Shown in pieces: positions 1 through 6,541 of a stretch of DNA of 10,993 bases (position 1 is its first letter; the number at the start of each line of letters is the position of its first letter). The position numbers and the translations under genes were made by a program. Source of the stretch: Coleofasciculus sp. S288 (lineage in GTDB: Bacteria; Cyanobacteriota; Cyanobacteriia; Cyanobacteriales; Coleofasciculaceae); the NCBI GenBank assembly GCA_020216575.1, contig JAIUYC010000043.1, forward strand, positions 1 through 10,993. Direction: 5' to 3'. The notes under the pieces are model-generated. The model was not told where the DNA came from and searched no databases. It saw only the letters and a program-made list of their open reading frames with translations.

Positions 1-415
1 GGTATAGTCGAAAAACTCTCATTGCAAGTTAGTTAACCTCGTGAGTAGCTGTGGTAAATTCATATAGGAGTGATTTTATAGTGGCATAATTACTCGCAGT
101 TTGCTAGTAATAATAGGTACTTTCATCAAATCCTTATTCAGATTTTATACAATCTTTATCGGGAGCATAGCCTAGGAGGTGTCATCTATCGGAGAAAAGA
201 TTTTTAATCTACATTTCGCGATTTTACTGGGTCTACAACTCCTATCGCCATTGATAAACAGCAAAAAACGGGAAGAGGAAAAAAACTAATTTCCACTCCC
301 AAATTTTCTACCAGAAATGGCGACTGCCGATCCTCAGTTGCAATTAAAAGTTTTTCTCGTCCAGCTCCTGGCAAGCAAGCAACATCGGTGGATGCAACTT
401 GTATAAATTGATGTT
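1..415. other. Non-coding left end, no recognised gene
   Basis: I see no convincing gene, RNA or mobile element here. It lies downstream of the kinase gene that ends at 416. A minus-strand frame stays open from about 419 to a stop at 204-206 (roughly 70 codons), but it has no ATG near its beginning and no ribosome binding site. A 36-codon plus-strand frame begins with GTG at 179 and ends at 289; its AGGAG lies directly against the GTG, too close to act as a normal ribosome binding site. No strong hairpin with a T-run follows the kinase stop codon, so its terminator is not identified. Confidence 0.5.
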
Positions 416-2218
416 CTAGCGCCCTAGTTGTTCCCGTACCTGTCGCCGTAGTTTAAGAGCGCTTTCGTTGTCAGGATCGATTTTCAGCGCCGTGTCGAGG
501 GAAGCGATCGCGTCATCATAGCGTTTAGCCCTCCAAAGGGCTGCACCTCGGTTAGCCCAGGCTTCTACATACTTTGGGTTGATCGTTGTTGCTTTATCAA
601 AGGCAGTAATAGCTTCTCCAGGGCGGTTTAGCTTCAGGAGTGTTACTCCCTGGTTATTCCAGGCTTCAGCAAATTTTGGATCGAGGTCTTTCGCTTGGTC
701 GGAACTCTCTAGCGCTTTCTGGTGATTCTGCTGTTGGTCAAGGGCGAACCCCTTACTAGAGAGGGCTTCTGGATAGTCGGGTTTGAGGGTTAGGGCGCGA
801 TCGCAGGCTTCGAGTGCTGTTGTTGGTTGCTCGAGTTGGTTAAAGCTGTAGCAGCGACCCCAATGGGCTTCAGCAATTGTCGAGTCACGGACAATCGCTT
901 GGTCGTAGGCAGCGATCGCCTCTGGATACTTTCCTTCTTTCCGCAGGCGCTCGGCGTAACTCAGAAGTTCGTTGAGTGATAATTTTTGTAGAGAGGAGGT
1001 AGTTTGGGATTCTGATGAGGGAGTCGGAGATGCTGATGGCGTCTTCTTGCTAGGAGTGGAAGGCTGCACCGATGGACTGGCCGAGCTGGGTGTGGCTCGT
1101 TCACCCGGTAGGCGAATAATTTGGTAGATGGTGTTCTCGATAATTCTAGGGAGGAAAGTCTTTGTGATCACAAACGTCACGACCACAGAAACCAAGACTG
1201 CCAGAATCGAGCTGACATTGAGGGACTGTTTCTGAGTCTTGGACTGTTTCTGGGTTGACTTGGGTGGCGTAACTGTGGAGGGTGGCTGGGAGGAATCCTG
1301 TGCTTGCTGCCGTCTATCGAGGGGTTTTTTTGAGTTGGAGGAGTCAGTGTGTGGGTCTAAGGGGATTTGCGACAGATTGCGCAGGACTTCTAGAGCCTCC
1401 ACTGCGGTCGAATAGCGATCGCGAAAGTCATAGCGCACCATGTTGTCAAGAAACGTTGCTAGTTCTCGACTCACTTGCGGTACACGAACGTGCCAATCAA
1501 TTTCCCCCGTCTGCAAGTTCATAGTTAAGTGCTTGGGGGAAACACCAGTTAATGCCTGGATACCCACCATGCCAAGGGCATAGAGGTCGCTACTAAAGCG
1601 GGGATGCCCTGCCAACTGTTCATTAGGCATGTAGCCCCCAGTCCCAATGCAAATCGTTGAAGTCGCCTGTCCTAGTTGGGGATTGACCGTCTGGGTGCTA
1701 ACCTGTTTCACTGCACCAAAATCAATCAGCACGATTTTGTTATCACTGCGGCGTCGGATTAGGTTAGAGGGCTTGATATCGCGGTGGATAACATTCTGCT
1801 CGTGAACAAACGCCAAGACTTCTAGCAGGTCTTCTAACAGAGCAATTACTCGATCTTCTGGCCAAGACTGATCGCTTGCTATTTCTCTGCTGAGCGGTTC
1901 TCCTTCGATTAATTCCTGAACAAGATAAAACTCCTGATTTTCCTCAAAATGCGCCAACAGGCGGGGGATTTGATTGTGGTCACCTAGCCGTCCCAAGACT
2001 TTAGCTTCTGTATCGAACAGACGTCTTGCTATTTGCAGACTCTCATCATCCCTTGTCTTGGGCTTGAGCTGTTTGACCACACACCGAGGGGAATGCGGCA
2101 AGTGTACGTCCTCTGCCAGAAAGGTATGACCAAACCCGCCTGCTCCCAACTGACCAATGATTTTGTAGCGTCCGCCCAGGGGTTTTTCTAGGTTGGTCGG
2201 TTCAAATAAACTACTCAT
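416..2218 (-). CDS. Membrane-anchored Ser/Thr protein kinase with C-terminal TPR repeats
   Basis: Hanks-type Ser/Thr kinase of the large cyanobacterial kinase-TPR group, 600 aa from the ATG at 2218. Visible kinase motifs: glycine loop GAGGFG (25-30), ATP-binding Lys in VVKQLK (K49), catalytic HRDIKPSN (D147), DFG (166-168) and the activation-segment motif GYMPNEQ. A Ser/Thr/Pro/Gln-rich linker follows (about 285-332), then one hydrophobic helix (about 336-355), a second Ser/Pro-rich linker, and five TPR units of about 34 aa (about 415-586). There is no signal peptide, and positive residues precede the helix, so the kinase is probably cytoplasmic and the TPR array extracytoplasmic. That is the plan of a receptor kinase, but ligand and targets are unknown. 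A GTG nine bases upstream (2225-2227) is an alternative start. Neither start has a clear Shine-Dalgarno sequence. It is a paralogue of the kinase at 3934-6123. Confidence 0.93.
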   Translation of the reverse strand: MSSLFEPTNLEKPLGGRYKIIGQLGAGGFGHTFLAEDVHLPHSPRCVVKQLKPKTRDDESLQIARRLFDTEAKVLGRLGDHNQIPRLLAHFEENQEFYLVQELIEGEPLSREIASDQSWPEDRVIALLEDLLEVLAFVHEQNVIHRDIKPSNLIRRRSDNKIVLIDFGAVKQVSTQTVNPQLGQATSTICIGTGGYMPNEQLAGHPRFSSDLYALGMVGIQALTGVSPKHLTMNLQTGEIDWHVRVPQVSRELATFLDNMVRYDFRDRYSTAVEALEVLRNLSQIPLDPHTDSSNSKKPLDRRQQAQDSSQPPSTVTPPKSTQKQSKTQKQSLNVSSILAVLVSVVVTFVITKTFLPRIIENTIYQIIRLPGERATPSSASPSVQPSTPSKKTPSASPTPSSESQTTSSLQKLSLNELLSYAERLRKEGKYPEAIAAYDQAIVRDSTIAEAHWGRCYSFNQLEQPTTALEACDRALTLKPDYPEALSSKGFALDQQQNHQKALESSDQAKDLDPKFAEAWNNQGVTLLKLNRPGEAITAFDKATTINPKYVEAWANRGAALWRAKRYDDAIASLDTALKIDPDNESALKLRRQVREQLGR

Positions 2219-2280
2219 CCTGAACACGGCTCTAACTACACTTCGAGCCTAACTGAAAATCGCGATTGGGTAAGGAGATT

Positions 2281-2307
2281 TTTATACTTTGTTGTGTACT
2301 TAGTCAA
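2281..2307 (-). promoter_or_regulatory. Candidate promoter of the downstream kinase-TPR gene
   Basis: Read on the minus strand, TTGACT (2307-2302) is followed after 15 bases by TATAAA (2286-2281). Each hexamer differs from the sigma-70 consensus at one base, but the spacer is shorter than the ideal 17. It lies about 65 bases upstream of the ATG at 2218. A small palindrome sits just upstream of the -35 box. This is a prediction from sequence only. Confidence 0.45.
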
Positions 2308-2308
2308 G

Positions 2309-2325
2309 CAAGGCATTCAGCCTTG
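2309..2325. repeat. Short palindrome CAAGGC-N5-GCCTTG
   Basis: Perfect 6-bp inverted repeat with a five-base loop (ATTCA), directly upstream of the candidate -35 box of the kinase gene. It could be an operator or a small dispersed cyanobacterial repeat. No T-run follows on either strand, so it is a poor terminator candidate. Confidence 0.4.
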
Positions 2326-2613
2326 TTCACGGCGTTTGACGTAAAACTAGTAGGGGAAGTTCCCAAAGATCGCTAACTATTTTTTGTCATTGCGTTGACC
2401 GGATTTTGGGATTTCAAACGTTCATTTCTGGATATTAGGAGTTTCTACCTGAGCGTTTCATTAGATGTAGATCACCTATCGAATAACTGAGAGGCAGATG
2501 AGTGCGATCTCAACCCTCCCAGACATCTACAATGTATTTTAGTCTTTAATAGCCTGAAATGCTTTATTCTCTTTAAATCCTTACTGAATGCGAGCATTTT
2601 TAGATTCAGAATT
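2326..2613. other. Intergenic stretch with no recognised content
   Basis: Part of the 482-base gap between the aminotransferase stop and the kinase start. I see no RNA gene or mobile-element gene. The only longer frame, on the minus strand at 2472-2675, runs through the palindrome at 2614-2641 and has no similarity that I recognise. Confidence 0.4.
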
Positions 2614-2641
2614 GTAGGGGCGAACGGACGTTCGTCCCTAC
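2614..2641. repeat. 28-bp near-perfect palindromic repeat
   Basis: The arms GTAGGGGCGAACG and CGTTCGTCCCTAC meet in the centre. They pair along their full length except for one G-T wobble and the two central bases. Palindromes of this kind (TAGGGGCGAAC...GTTCGCCCCTA) are, from memory, widely dispersed between genes in filamentous cyanobacteria. It lies about 60 bases past the aminotransferase stop, so it may also act as its transcription terminator, although no long T-run follows on the minus strand. Confidence 0.7.
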
Positions 2642-2700
2642 TGATAGATGCCAAAACGGGATGCCCTCCAATCAAGGAAAAGGCAATCGCTCGTTTGCTA

Positions 2701-3615
2701 TCACTCCAAAGAAATTGCGTAGACCCAATCTTGGTAATTCGGCTCGCGATTTTCTGTAATGGCTGTAAGCTTATCTCTGAGCTTTTCCGTTATTGGTCGA
2801 TTCGTTGATAATTCATAATTTTCAACTCGTTTCACCGGAGTAATCTTCGCCGCTGTTCCGCTCAAGAAAACTTCATCAGCGATAAAAAGCTCAGATTTAT
2901 CAATAGGTCTCTCTATCGTTGAAATTCCAAGATTTCTGGCAAGTCTCAAAATACTTTCTCTCGTAATTCCTTCGAGAATATCTTGTTCATATCCAGGGGT
3001 AATTAATTGCCCATTTCTTACGATAAATACATTCATCCCAGATGCTTCGCAGACTTTGCCCTGAGAATTCATCAAAATCGCTTCATCAAAGCCAGATTCT
3101 ACCGCTTCAGTTTTAGCCAAAGACGACGTAATATAAGCACCGCTAATTTTTCCTCGCAGGGGTAAGCTGCGGTCTTCTTGCCGATGCCAAGAACTGATGC
3201 GACAACTAACTCCCTCAGGAGACAAATAATCTCCTAGCTCTAATCCATAAATGAAAAAGTCTTTCTCAATATTGTGGAGTCTAGGAGCAATTCCTAAATC
3301 GGACGTGTAAACGAAAGGTCGAATATAAAATGACGTAGTCGGTTGATTTTTTTTGACAAATTCAACTATAACGTTCTGAATTTTGTCAGCTGGTAACTCG
3401 TAGTGTAGGAACTTAGCACTATTGCTGAGTCTGTGACAATGCCGATCCAACCTAAACAACAAAATTTGATTGGGATTTTGAGGGTCGGGAATACCTCGCA
3501 ACCCTCCAAAAGCACCCGTTCCGTAGTGCAGTGCGTGAGTAGCAATGGAAATGTTAGCTTCAGAGAAAGGAACGAACTGGTTCCGAAAGTAAGCAATAGG
3601 CAAAAAATTAGGCAT
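2701..3615 (-). CDS. ilvE: Branched-chain amino acid aminotransferase (fold type IV)
   Basis: PLP-dependent aminotransferase that interconverts Leu, Ile and Val with their 2-oxo acids, using glutamate/2-oxoglutarate; the last step of branched-chain amino acid synthesis. It has 304 aa, against 309 for E. coli IlvE. Landmarks: FRLDRHCHRL (54-63, cf. E. coli FRHREHMQRL), YIRP (97-100), the PLP Schiff-base Lys K156 in RGKISGAY, E190 in CEASGMN (pairs with the PLP ring nitrogen), and SGTAAKITPV (252-261), which matches the E. coli phosphate-binding segment closely. The ATG at 3615 gives the usual N-terminus. No good Shine-Dalgarno precedes it. It stands alone between two kinase genes with gaps of over 300 bases on each side. 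It looks AT-richer than its neighbours and contains no HIP1 octamer, so a different origin is possible. A D-amino-acid transaminase or aminodeoxychorismate lyase is less likely given the IlvE-like segments. Confidence 0.88.
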   Translation of the reverse strand: MPNFLPIAYFRNQFVPFSEANISIATHALHYGTGAFGGLRGIPDPQNPNQILLFRLDRHCHRLSNSAKFLHYELPADKIQNVIVEFVKKNQPTTSFYIRPFVYTSDLGIAPRLHNIEKDFFIYGLELGDYLSPEGVSCRISSWHRQEDRSLPLRGKISGAYITSSLAKTEAVESGFDEAILMNSQGKVCEASGMNVFIVRNGQLITPGYEQDILEGITRESILRLARNLGISTIERPIDKSELFIADEVFLSGTAAKITPVKRVENYELSTNRPITEKLRDKLTAITENREPNYQDWVYAISLE

Positions 3616-3822
3616 TGTCAGAGTAGGGAATGAGTCTTGCCAGTTAATAGTATCGGTGACATCATCCTACATCGAATCAAAGATTACGGTGTAGACTTCC
3701 CGAAATCACTTCCGAGCATTCCTGGTTTTTTCCTAACGGAGTTTCGACACCTATCTAGATTGAGTTTCCCCAGAGTGGCACTAGTGCATCACGGCGGAAA
3801 TGCGCCTACCATCTAAAATAAG
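3616..3822. other. Intergenic upstream region of the aminotransferase gene
   Basis: This stretch should hold the aminotransferase promoter, but I find no convincing pair of -35 and -10 hexamers. A perfect 10-bp palindrome, GCACTAGTGC, lies at 3778-3787, about 160 bases upstream of the start, and could be a protein-binding site. No gene or RNA is recognised. Confidence 0.35.
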
Positions 3823-3859
3823 CTCAAAAGTCCAGAAATAAAGCTTTTTGACTTTTGAG
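3823..3859 (-). terminator. Hairpin terminator candidate after the kinase-TPR gene
   Basis: Perfect 10-bp arms CTCAAAAGTC (3823-3832) and GACTTTTGAG (3850-3859) enclose a 17-base loop. Read on the minus strand, the hairpin comes about 75 bases after the kinase stop at 3934 and is followed by the T-rich run CTTATTTTAG, as expected of a factor-independent terminator. The stem is AT-rich, hence fairly weak. The same CAAAAGTC word recurs in the repeat between petM and ycf39. Confidence 0.5.
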
Positions 3860-3860
3860 T

Positions 3861-3900
3861 GCGTCGGGTTTGGGAACCTGCGTCCCAAACCTGGAGACGC
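3861..3900. repeat. Nested inverted repeat (two-tier hairpin)
   Basis: An outer stem GCGTC/GACGC (3861-3865 with 3896-3900) encloses an inner 8-bp stem GGTTTGGG/CCCAAACC (3867-3874 with 3884-3891) and a nine-base loop. A one-base and a four-base bulge separate the stems. It lies between the kinase stop and the terminator-like hairpin at 3823-3859, so both would form in tandem in the kinase mRNA 3' end. It may be a dispersed repeat or part of a 3' end structure. Confidence 0.55.
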
Positions 3901-3933
3901 GCCCGGAGGGTTTTGACTTCCAAGGTAGCGACA

Positions 3934-6123
3934 CTAGTTTCCTTGTCTTATTCGTGCCATCATCAGCAGGTTAAAGGCATCTTCGTCGTTCGGAACAAGC
4001 TGAAGTGCCTTTTCCAGGGATGCGATCGCCTCATCATAGCGTTCCAGTTCCATCAGAGCCGCACCTCGATCGCGCCAAGCGACTGCAAAATCGGGTTTGA
4101 GAGCAGTGGCTTTGTCAAAAGCGGCAATCGCGTCTTTAGGACGCCCCAGTACCAAAAGAGATGTTCCCCGGTTAGCCCACGCTTCTGCAAAATCGGGTTT
4201 GAGTTCGGTTGCTTTCTCGTAGAGGGCTAGCGCTTCCTGGTGGCGCTTGAGATGGTCAAGGGCATAACCTTTACTCCACAGGGCTTCTGGGTAGTCAGGG
4301 TTAATGGCAAGCGCTCGATCACAAGCGGCGATCGCTTCGGTATACTGCTGTTGGAGGTTCAGGTTGTAACAGCGCTCCCATTTAGTTTTCGCATCCTCCG
4401 GCTGCGATGCAGAAGCGGGTGAAGGTTTGGCAGCAGACGTTGCTGGAGGGGGTGAAGGTTTGGTAGAAGGCGTTGCTGGAGAGGGTGAAGCTTTAGCACC
4501 GGGTGTTGCTGGAGAGGGTGAGGCTTTGGTTGTCGGAGAAGGACTGCTAGGAGACGGCGATGTTGAGTTCTCAGTCGAGCTCACACTGGGGCTAATGACA
4601 GCAGGACTGCCAGGAGAAGGAGATGTAGACTCCTCGTTCGAGTCTTTGCTGGGACTTGTGACAGCAGGACTGCCAGGAAAAGGGGATGTGGACTCCTCGT
4701 TCGAGTCTTTGCTGGAACGTTCGGTGGAAATATCTCTGGTAGTGGCACTTTGACTCCCCGTGTCAGGGAATAAGACGGGTTTAGCGAACCAAACCATCGC
4801 TCCGGCGGCAAAAACAGGCAGAACTAACCAAAGCTGAACAAACCGTTTCTGAGCGACCTCTGGTGTAACAACTGTTGGTGCAGAACTGGGCGATGAGTGT
4901 ACCGAAGGTTGAGATTGTATCGACTCTTCCCTGGCACGAGCTAAAGAATTCTCTGGGGAGTTCTCAGTTCCCCGTTGCCAGTCACCTGTTACAGGAGACA
5001 GACTTTCCTGTTCTCCCTGATTTCCAGAAAGGGGAATTCCTACTAACTCCTGCTGAGATGGAGATGGCGTTGAACCGATGCTGCTGGCTCCAGGCGGAGA
5101 TTGAACAGGGGAAGGCGCTTGCTGCCAAATTTGGGTAGACGATGAATTTGTCCCAGAGTGTGTCGAACTTGCAGTATCCAGTGAGGCTTGGGGGGCTGGC
5201 GCGGTCGGTTCTTCTGTGGCTTCCGTCGTTGGCTCGGATGCAACTTGAGACTCTGAGACTGGGGTTAATAGACTCCGCACCGCTTGCAGGGCTTCTACTG
5301 CCGTTGGGTAGCGATCGCGAAAGTCATAGCGCACCATGCGGTCAAGAATTGCTACTAGTTCTGGACTGACATGGCGTGCGCGATCGCGCCACACAATTTC
5401 TCCCGTCTGAGGATCTTCACTCAGGCGTCTGGGGTGAACCCCTGTCAATGCCTGAATTCCAATCATCCCAACCGCATAGATATCGCTGCTGAAGCGAGGA
5501 TTCCCGCCTAACTGTTCCTTGGGCGTGTAACCCTGAGTGCCAATCGAAATAGTCTTCGTGTGACTCACCTTGGGATTAGCAACCTGCGTGCTGGCTTCTT
5601 TGACTGCACCGAAGTCAATCAGTACGATTCTGCGATCGTGTCGGCGGCGAATTAGATTAGACGGCTTGATGTCGCGGTGAATCACCTGCTGCTCGTGGAC
5701 AAAGGCCAGCACATGCAGAAGGTCTTGCAACAGAGCAATCACCTCAGACTCCAGCCAAATACGCCCGTCTGAGAGATCTTTGGTCAACGGCTCCCCTTCA
5801 ATTAACTCTTGGGCGAGATAAAACTCCTGAGCCTCTTCAAAGTGTGCCAAGAGGCGGGGAATTTGGTCGTGGTTGCCGAGTTGGTAAAGAACTTTGGCTT
5901 CTACATCAAAGAGGCGTCTTGCCGTTTGCAGACTCTTTTCATCATCAACCTGCGGCTTGAGCTGTTTGACCACGCATCGGGGATGTCCTGGCAAGTGCAA
6001 GTCCTCTGCCAGAAACGTTTGACCAAACCCACCTGCTCCTAATTGGCTGATGATTTTGTAGCGTCCGCCGAGGGGTTTGTTTGAGTTTGTCGGTTGAAAT
6101 AGGTTTAAAAGGTTTAACTTCAT
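3934..6123 (-). CDS. Membrane-anchored Ser/Thr protein kinase with long repeat linker and TPR repeats
   Basis: Hanks-type kinase, 729 aa, paralogous to the kinase at 416-2218. Motifs: glycine loop GAGGFG (29-34), ATP-binding K53 in VVKQLK, HRDIKPSN (D151), DFG (170-172), GYTPKEQ (198-204). The kinase domain ends near 285. A Ser/Thr/Pro/Gln-rich linker (about 286-425) leads to one membrane helix (about 428-449). After it come three 21-residue units (471-533), 11-residue Lys-Pro-Ser units (533-573) and four TPR units (about 577-712). The AQKR before the helix suits a cytoplasmic kinase with extracytoplasmic linker and TPRs. A GAGGGG stretch about five bases before the ATG supports this start. 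It resembles its paralogue strongly in the kinase and TPR parts, but its linkers are much longer. Targets are unknown. The long Pro/Ser spacer would suit spanning a cell-wall layer, which is an inference. Confidence 0.93.
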   Translation of the reverse strand: MKLNLLNLFQPTNSNKPLGGRYKIISQLGAGGFGQTFLAEDLHLPGHPRCVVKQLKPQVDDEKSLQTARRLFDVEAKVLYQLGNHDQIPRLLAHFEEAQEFYLAQELIEGEPLTKDLSDGRIWLESEVIALLQDLLHVLAFVHEQQVIHRDIKPSNLIRRRHDRRIVLIDFGAVKEASTQVANPKVSHTKTISIGTQGYTPKEQLGGNPRFSSDIYAVGMIGIQALTGVHPRRLSEDPQTGEIVWRDRARHVSPELVAILDRMVRYDFRDRYPTAVEALQAVRSLLTPVSESQVASEPTTEATEEPTAPAPQASLDTASSTHSGTNSSSTQIWQQAPSPVQSPPGASSIGSTPSPSQQELVGIPLSGNQGEQESLSPVTGDWQRGTENSPENSLARAREESIQSQPSVHSSPSSAPTVVTPEVAQKRFVQLWLVLPVFAAGAMVWFAKPVLFPDTGSQSATTRDISTERSSKDSNEESTSPFPGSPAVTSPSKDSNEESTSPSPGSPAVISPSVSSTENSTSPSPSSPSPTTKASPSPATPGAKASPSPATPSTKPSPPPATSAAKPSPASASQPEDAKTKWERCYNLNLQQQYTEAIAACDRALAINPDYPEALWSKGYALDHLKRHQEALALYEKATELKPDFAEAWANRGTSLLVLGRPKDAIAAFDKATALKPDFAVAWRDRGAALMELERYDEAIASLEKALQLVPNDEDAFNLLMMARIRQGN
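4405..4527 (-). repeat. 33-bp tandem repeats coding a Lys-Pro-Ser-Ala spacer
   Basis: Residues 533-573 of the kinase consist of 11-residue units beginning KASPSPATPGA, KASPSPATPST and KPSPPPATSAA, followed by a partial unit KPSPASAS. At DNA level the period is 33 bp. Such low-complexity coding repeats change length easily by slippage or recombination. Each unit carries one Lys, giving a positively charged, extended spacer just before the TPR array. Confidence 0.8.
4528..4713 (-). repeat. 63-bp tandem repeats coding a Ser/Glu/Pro spacer
   Basis: Residues 471-491 and 492-512 of the kinase are near-identical 21-residue units (SKDSNEESTSP followed by PGSPAV). A third, decayed unit occupies 513-533. 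The first two copies differ at only a few bases over most of their 63-bp length, which points to a recent duplication. They lie just outside the membrane helix. Confidence 0.8.
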
Positions 6124-6201
6124 ACCGTCCCCTCTACTTGAGAGCGGTTGCTGTTGTACTGAGTAATGTTAACCAATTTTAAAACGACTCTTCTATTGCT
6201 G

Positions 6202-6219
6202 AGAGGCTGGAACGCCTCT
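6202..6219. repeat. Hairpin AGAGGC-N6-GCCTCT in the kinase leader
   Basis: Perfect 6-bp arms with a TGGAAC loop, 80-100 bases upstream of the kinase start at 6123, probably within its 5' leader. The GGCTGGAACGCC core is, from memory, a frequent small intergenic repeat in filamentous cyanobacteria. Confidence 0.5.
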
Positions 6220-6260
6220 GCTGCTCGCTGGGTTGCAATGAATACGAACCGGAAGCCCTC

Positions 6261-6276
6261 TAGCGGAGAGACGCTA
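6261..6276. repeat. Hairpin TAGCG-N6-CGCTA near the promoter
   Basis: Five-bp arms TAGCG and CGCTA around GAGAGA, immediately downstream of the candidate -10 box when read on the minus strand. It would be the first structure in the kinase transcript, or could be a binding site over the start region. Similar TAGCGGAGAGACGCTA words are, from memory, common in cyanobacterial intergenic DNA. Confidence 0.45.
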
Positions 6277-6284
6277 AACTTCCC

Positions 6285-6290
6285 ATTATA
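6285..6290 (-). promoter_or_regulatory. Candidate -10 box upstream of the kinase-TPR gene
   Basis: On the minus strand the sequence is a perfect TATAAT. No good -35 hexamer lies 16-18 bases upstream, so recognition would need an activator or a -35-independent (type 2) mode. Transcription would begin near 6278, leaving a leader of about 155 bases that contains two small hairpins. Confidence 0.4.
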
Positions 6291-6326
6291 GTTCCAGAAT
6301 CAGTGGATTGTAGTACACACAAAGAA

Positions 6327-6362
6327 GGGCGATCGCTAGATGGTTGGCTAGAGCGATCGCCC
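6327..6362 (-). terminator. Terminator-like hairpin built from two HIP1 octamers
   Basis: Perfect 11-bp arms GGGCGATCGCT (6327-6337) and AGCGATCGCCC (6352-6362) around a 14-base loop. Each arm contains one HIP1 octamer GCGATCGC. Read on the minus strand the hairpin is followed by TTCTTTGTGTG, a T-rich tail, about 180 bases past the nadK stop. The plus-strand side has no T-run, so it fits nadK termination. Each arm is also self-complementary in its core, so alternative pairings exist. Confidence 0.55.
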
Positions 6363-6541
6363 ACTTGTAGATAGTTAAAGGAGGCAGTATTTAAAGGTAT
6401 TTGCTTATTCCAAGTTAGCTGCCAATCCCTGATCCTCACTTGTATCGGAAGGAAGGGGTTTATGTTAAGCTAGTGGGTTATGACTTATACACTGAGCCAG
6501 CTGTGGATGAAAACGGCTTTGATTCTTTATTTTTGGTCTTT
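6363..6541. other. Downstream region of nadK, no recognised gene
   Basis: I see no gene here. An AAAGGAGG on the plus strand near 6378 has no start codon at a workable distance. A 22-codon plus-strand frame starting with ATG at 6480 overlaps the end of nadK and looks accidental. This is probably the 3' untranslated part of the nadK transcript. Confidence 0.4.

Noticed and set aside
179..289. Possible 36-residue hydrophobic peptide on the plus strand, GTG start
   Set aside because: AGGAG abuts the GTG without the needed spacing, and the peptide has no recognisable relatives.
2472..2675. 67-codon minus-strand frame after the aminotransferase gene
   Set aside because: It is translated through the 28-bp palindromic repeat, has no ribosome binding site and no recognisable domain; frames of this kind arise from the repeat itself.
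3859..4230. 123-codon plus-strand frame
   Set aside because: It starts inside the nested hairpin and then runs antisense through the TPR repeats of the kinase, whose reading frame is clearly the coding one.
4427..4753. 108-codon plus-strand frame rich in Gly, Glu and Val
   Set aside because: It is the antisense of the Ser/Pro tandem repeats in the kinase linker; its regular composition only mirrors that repetition.
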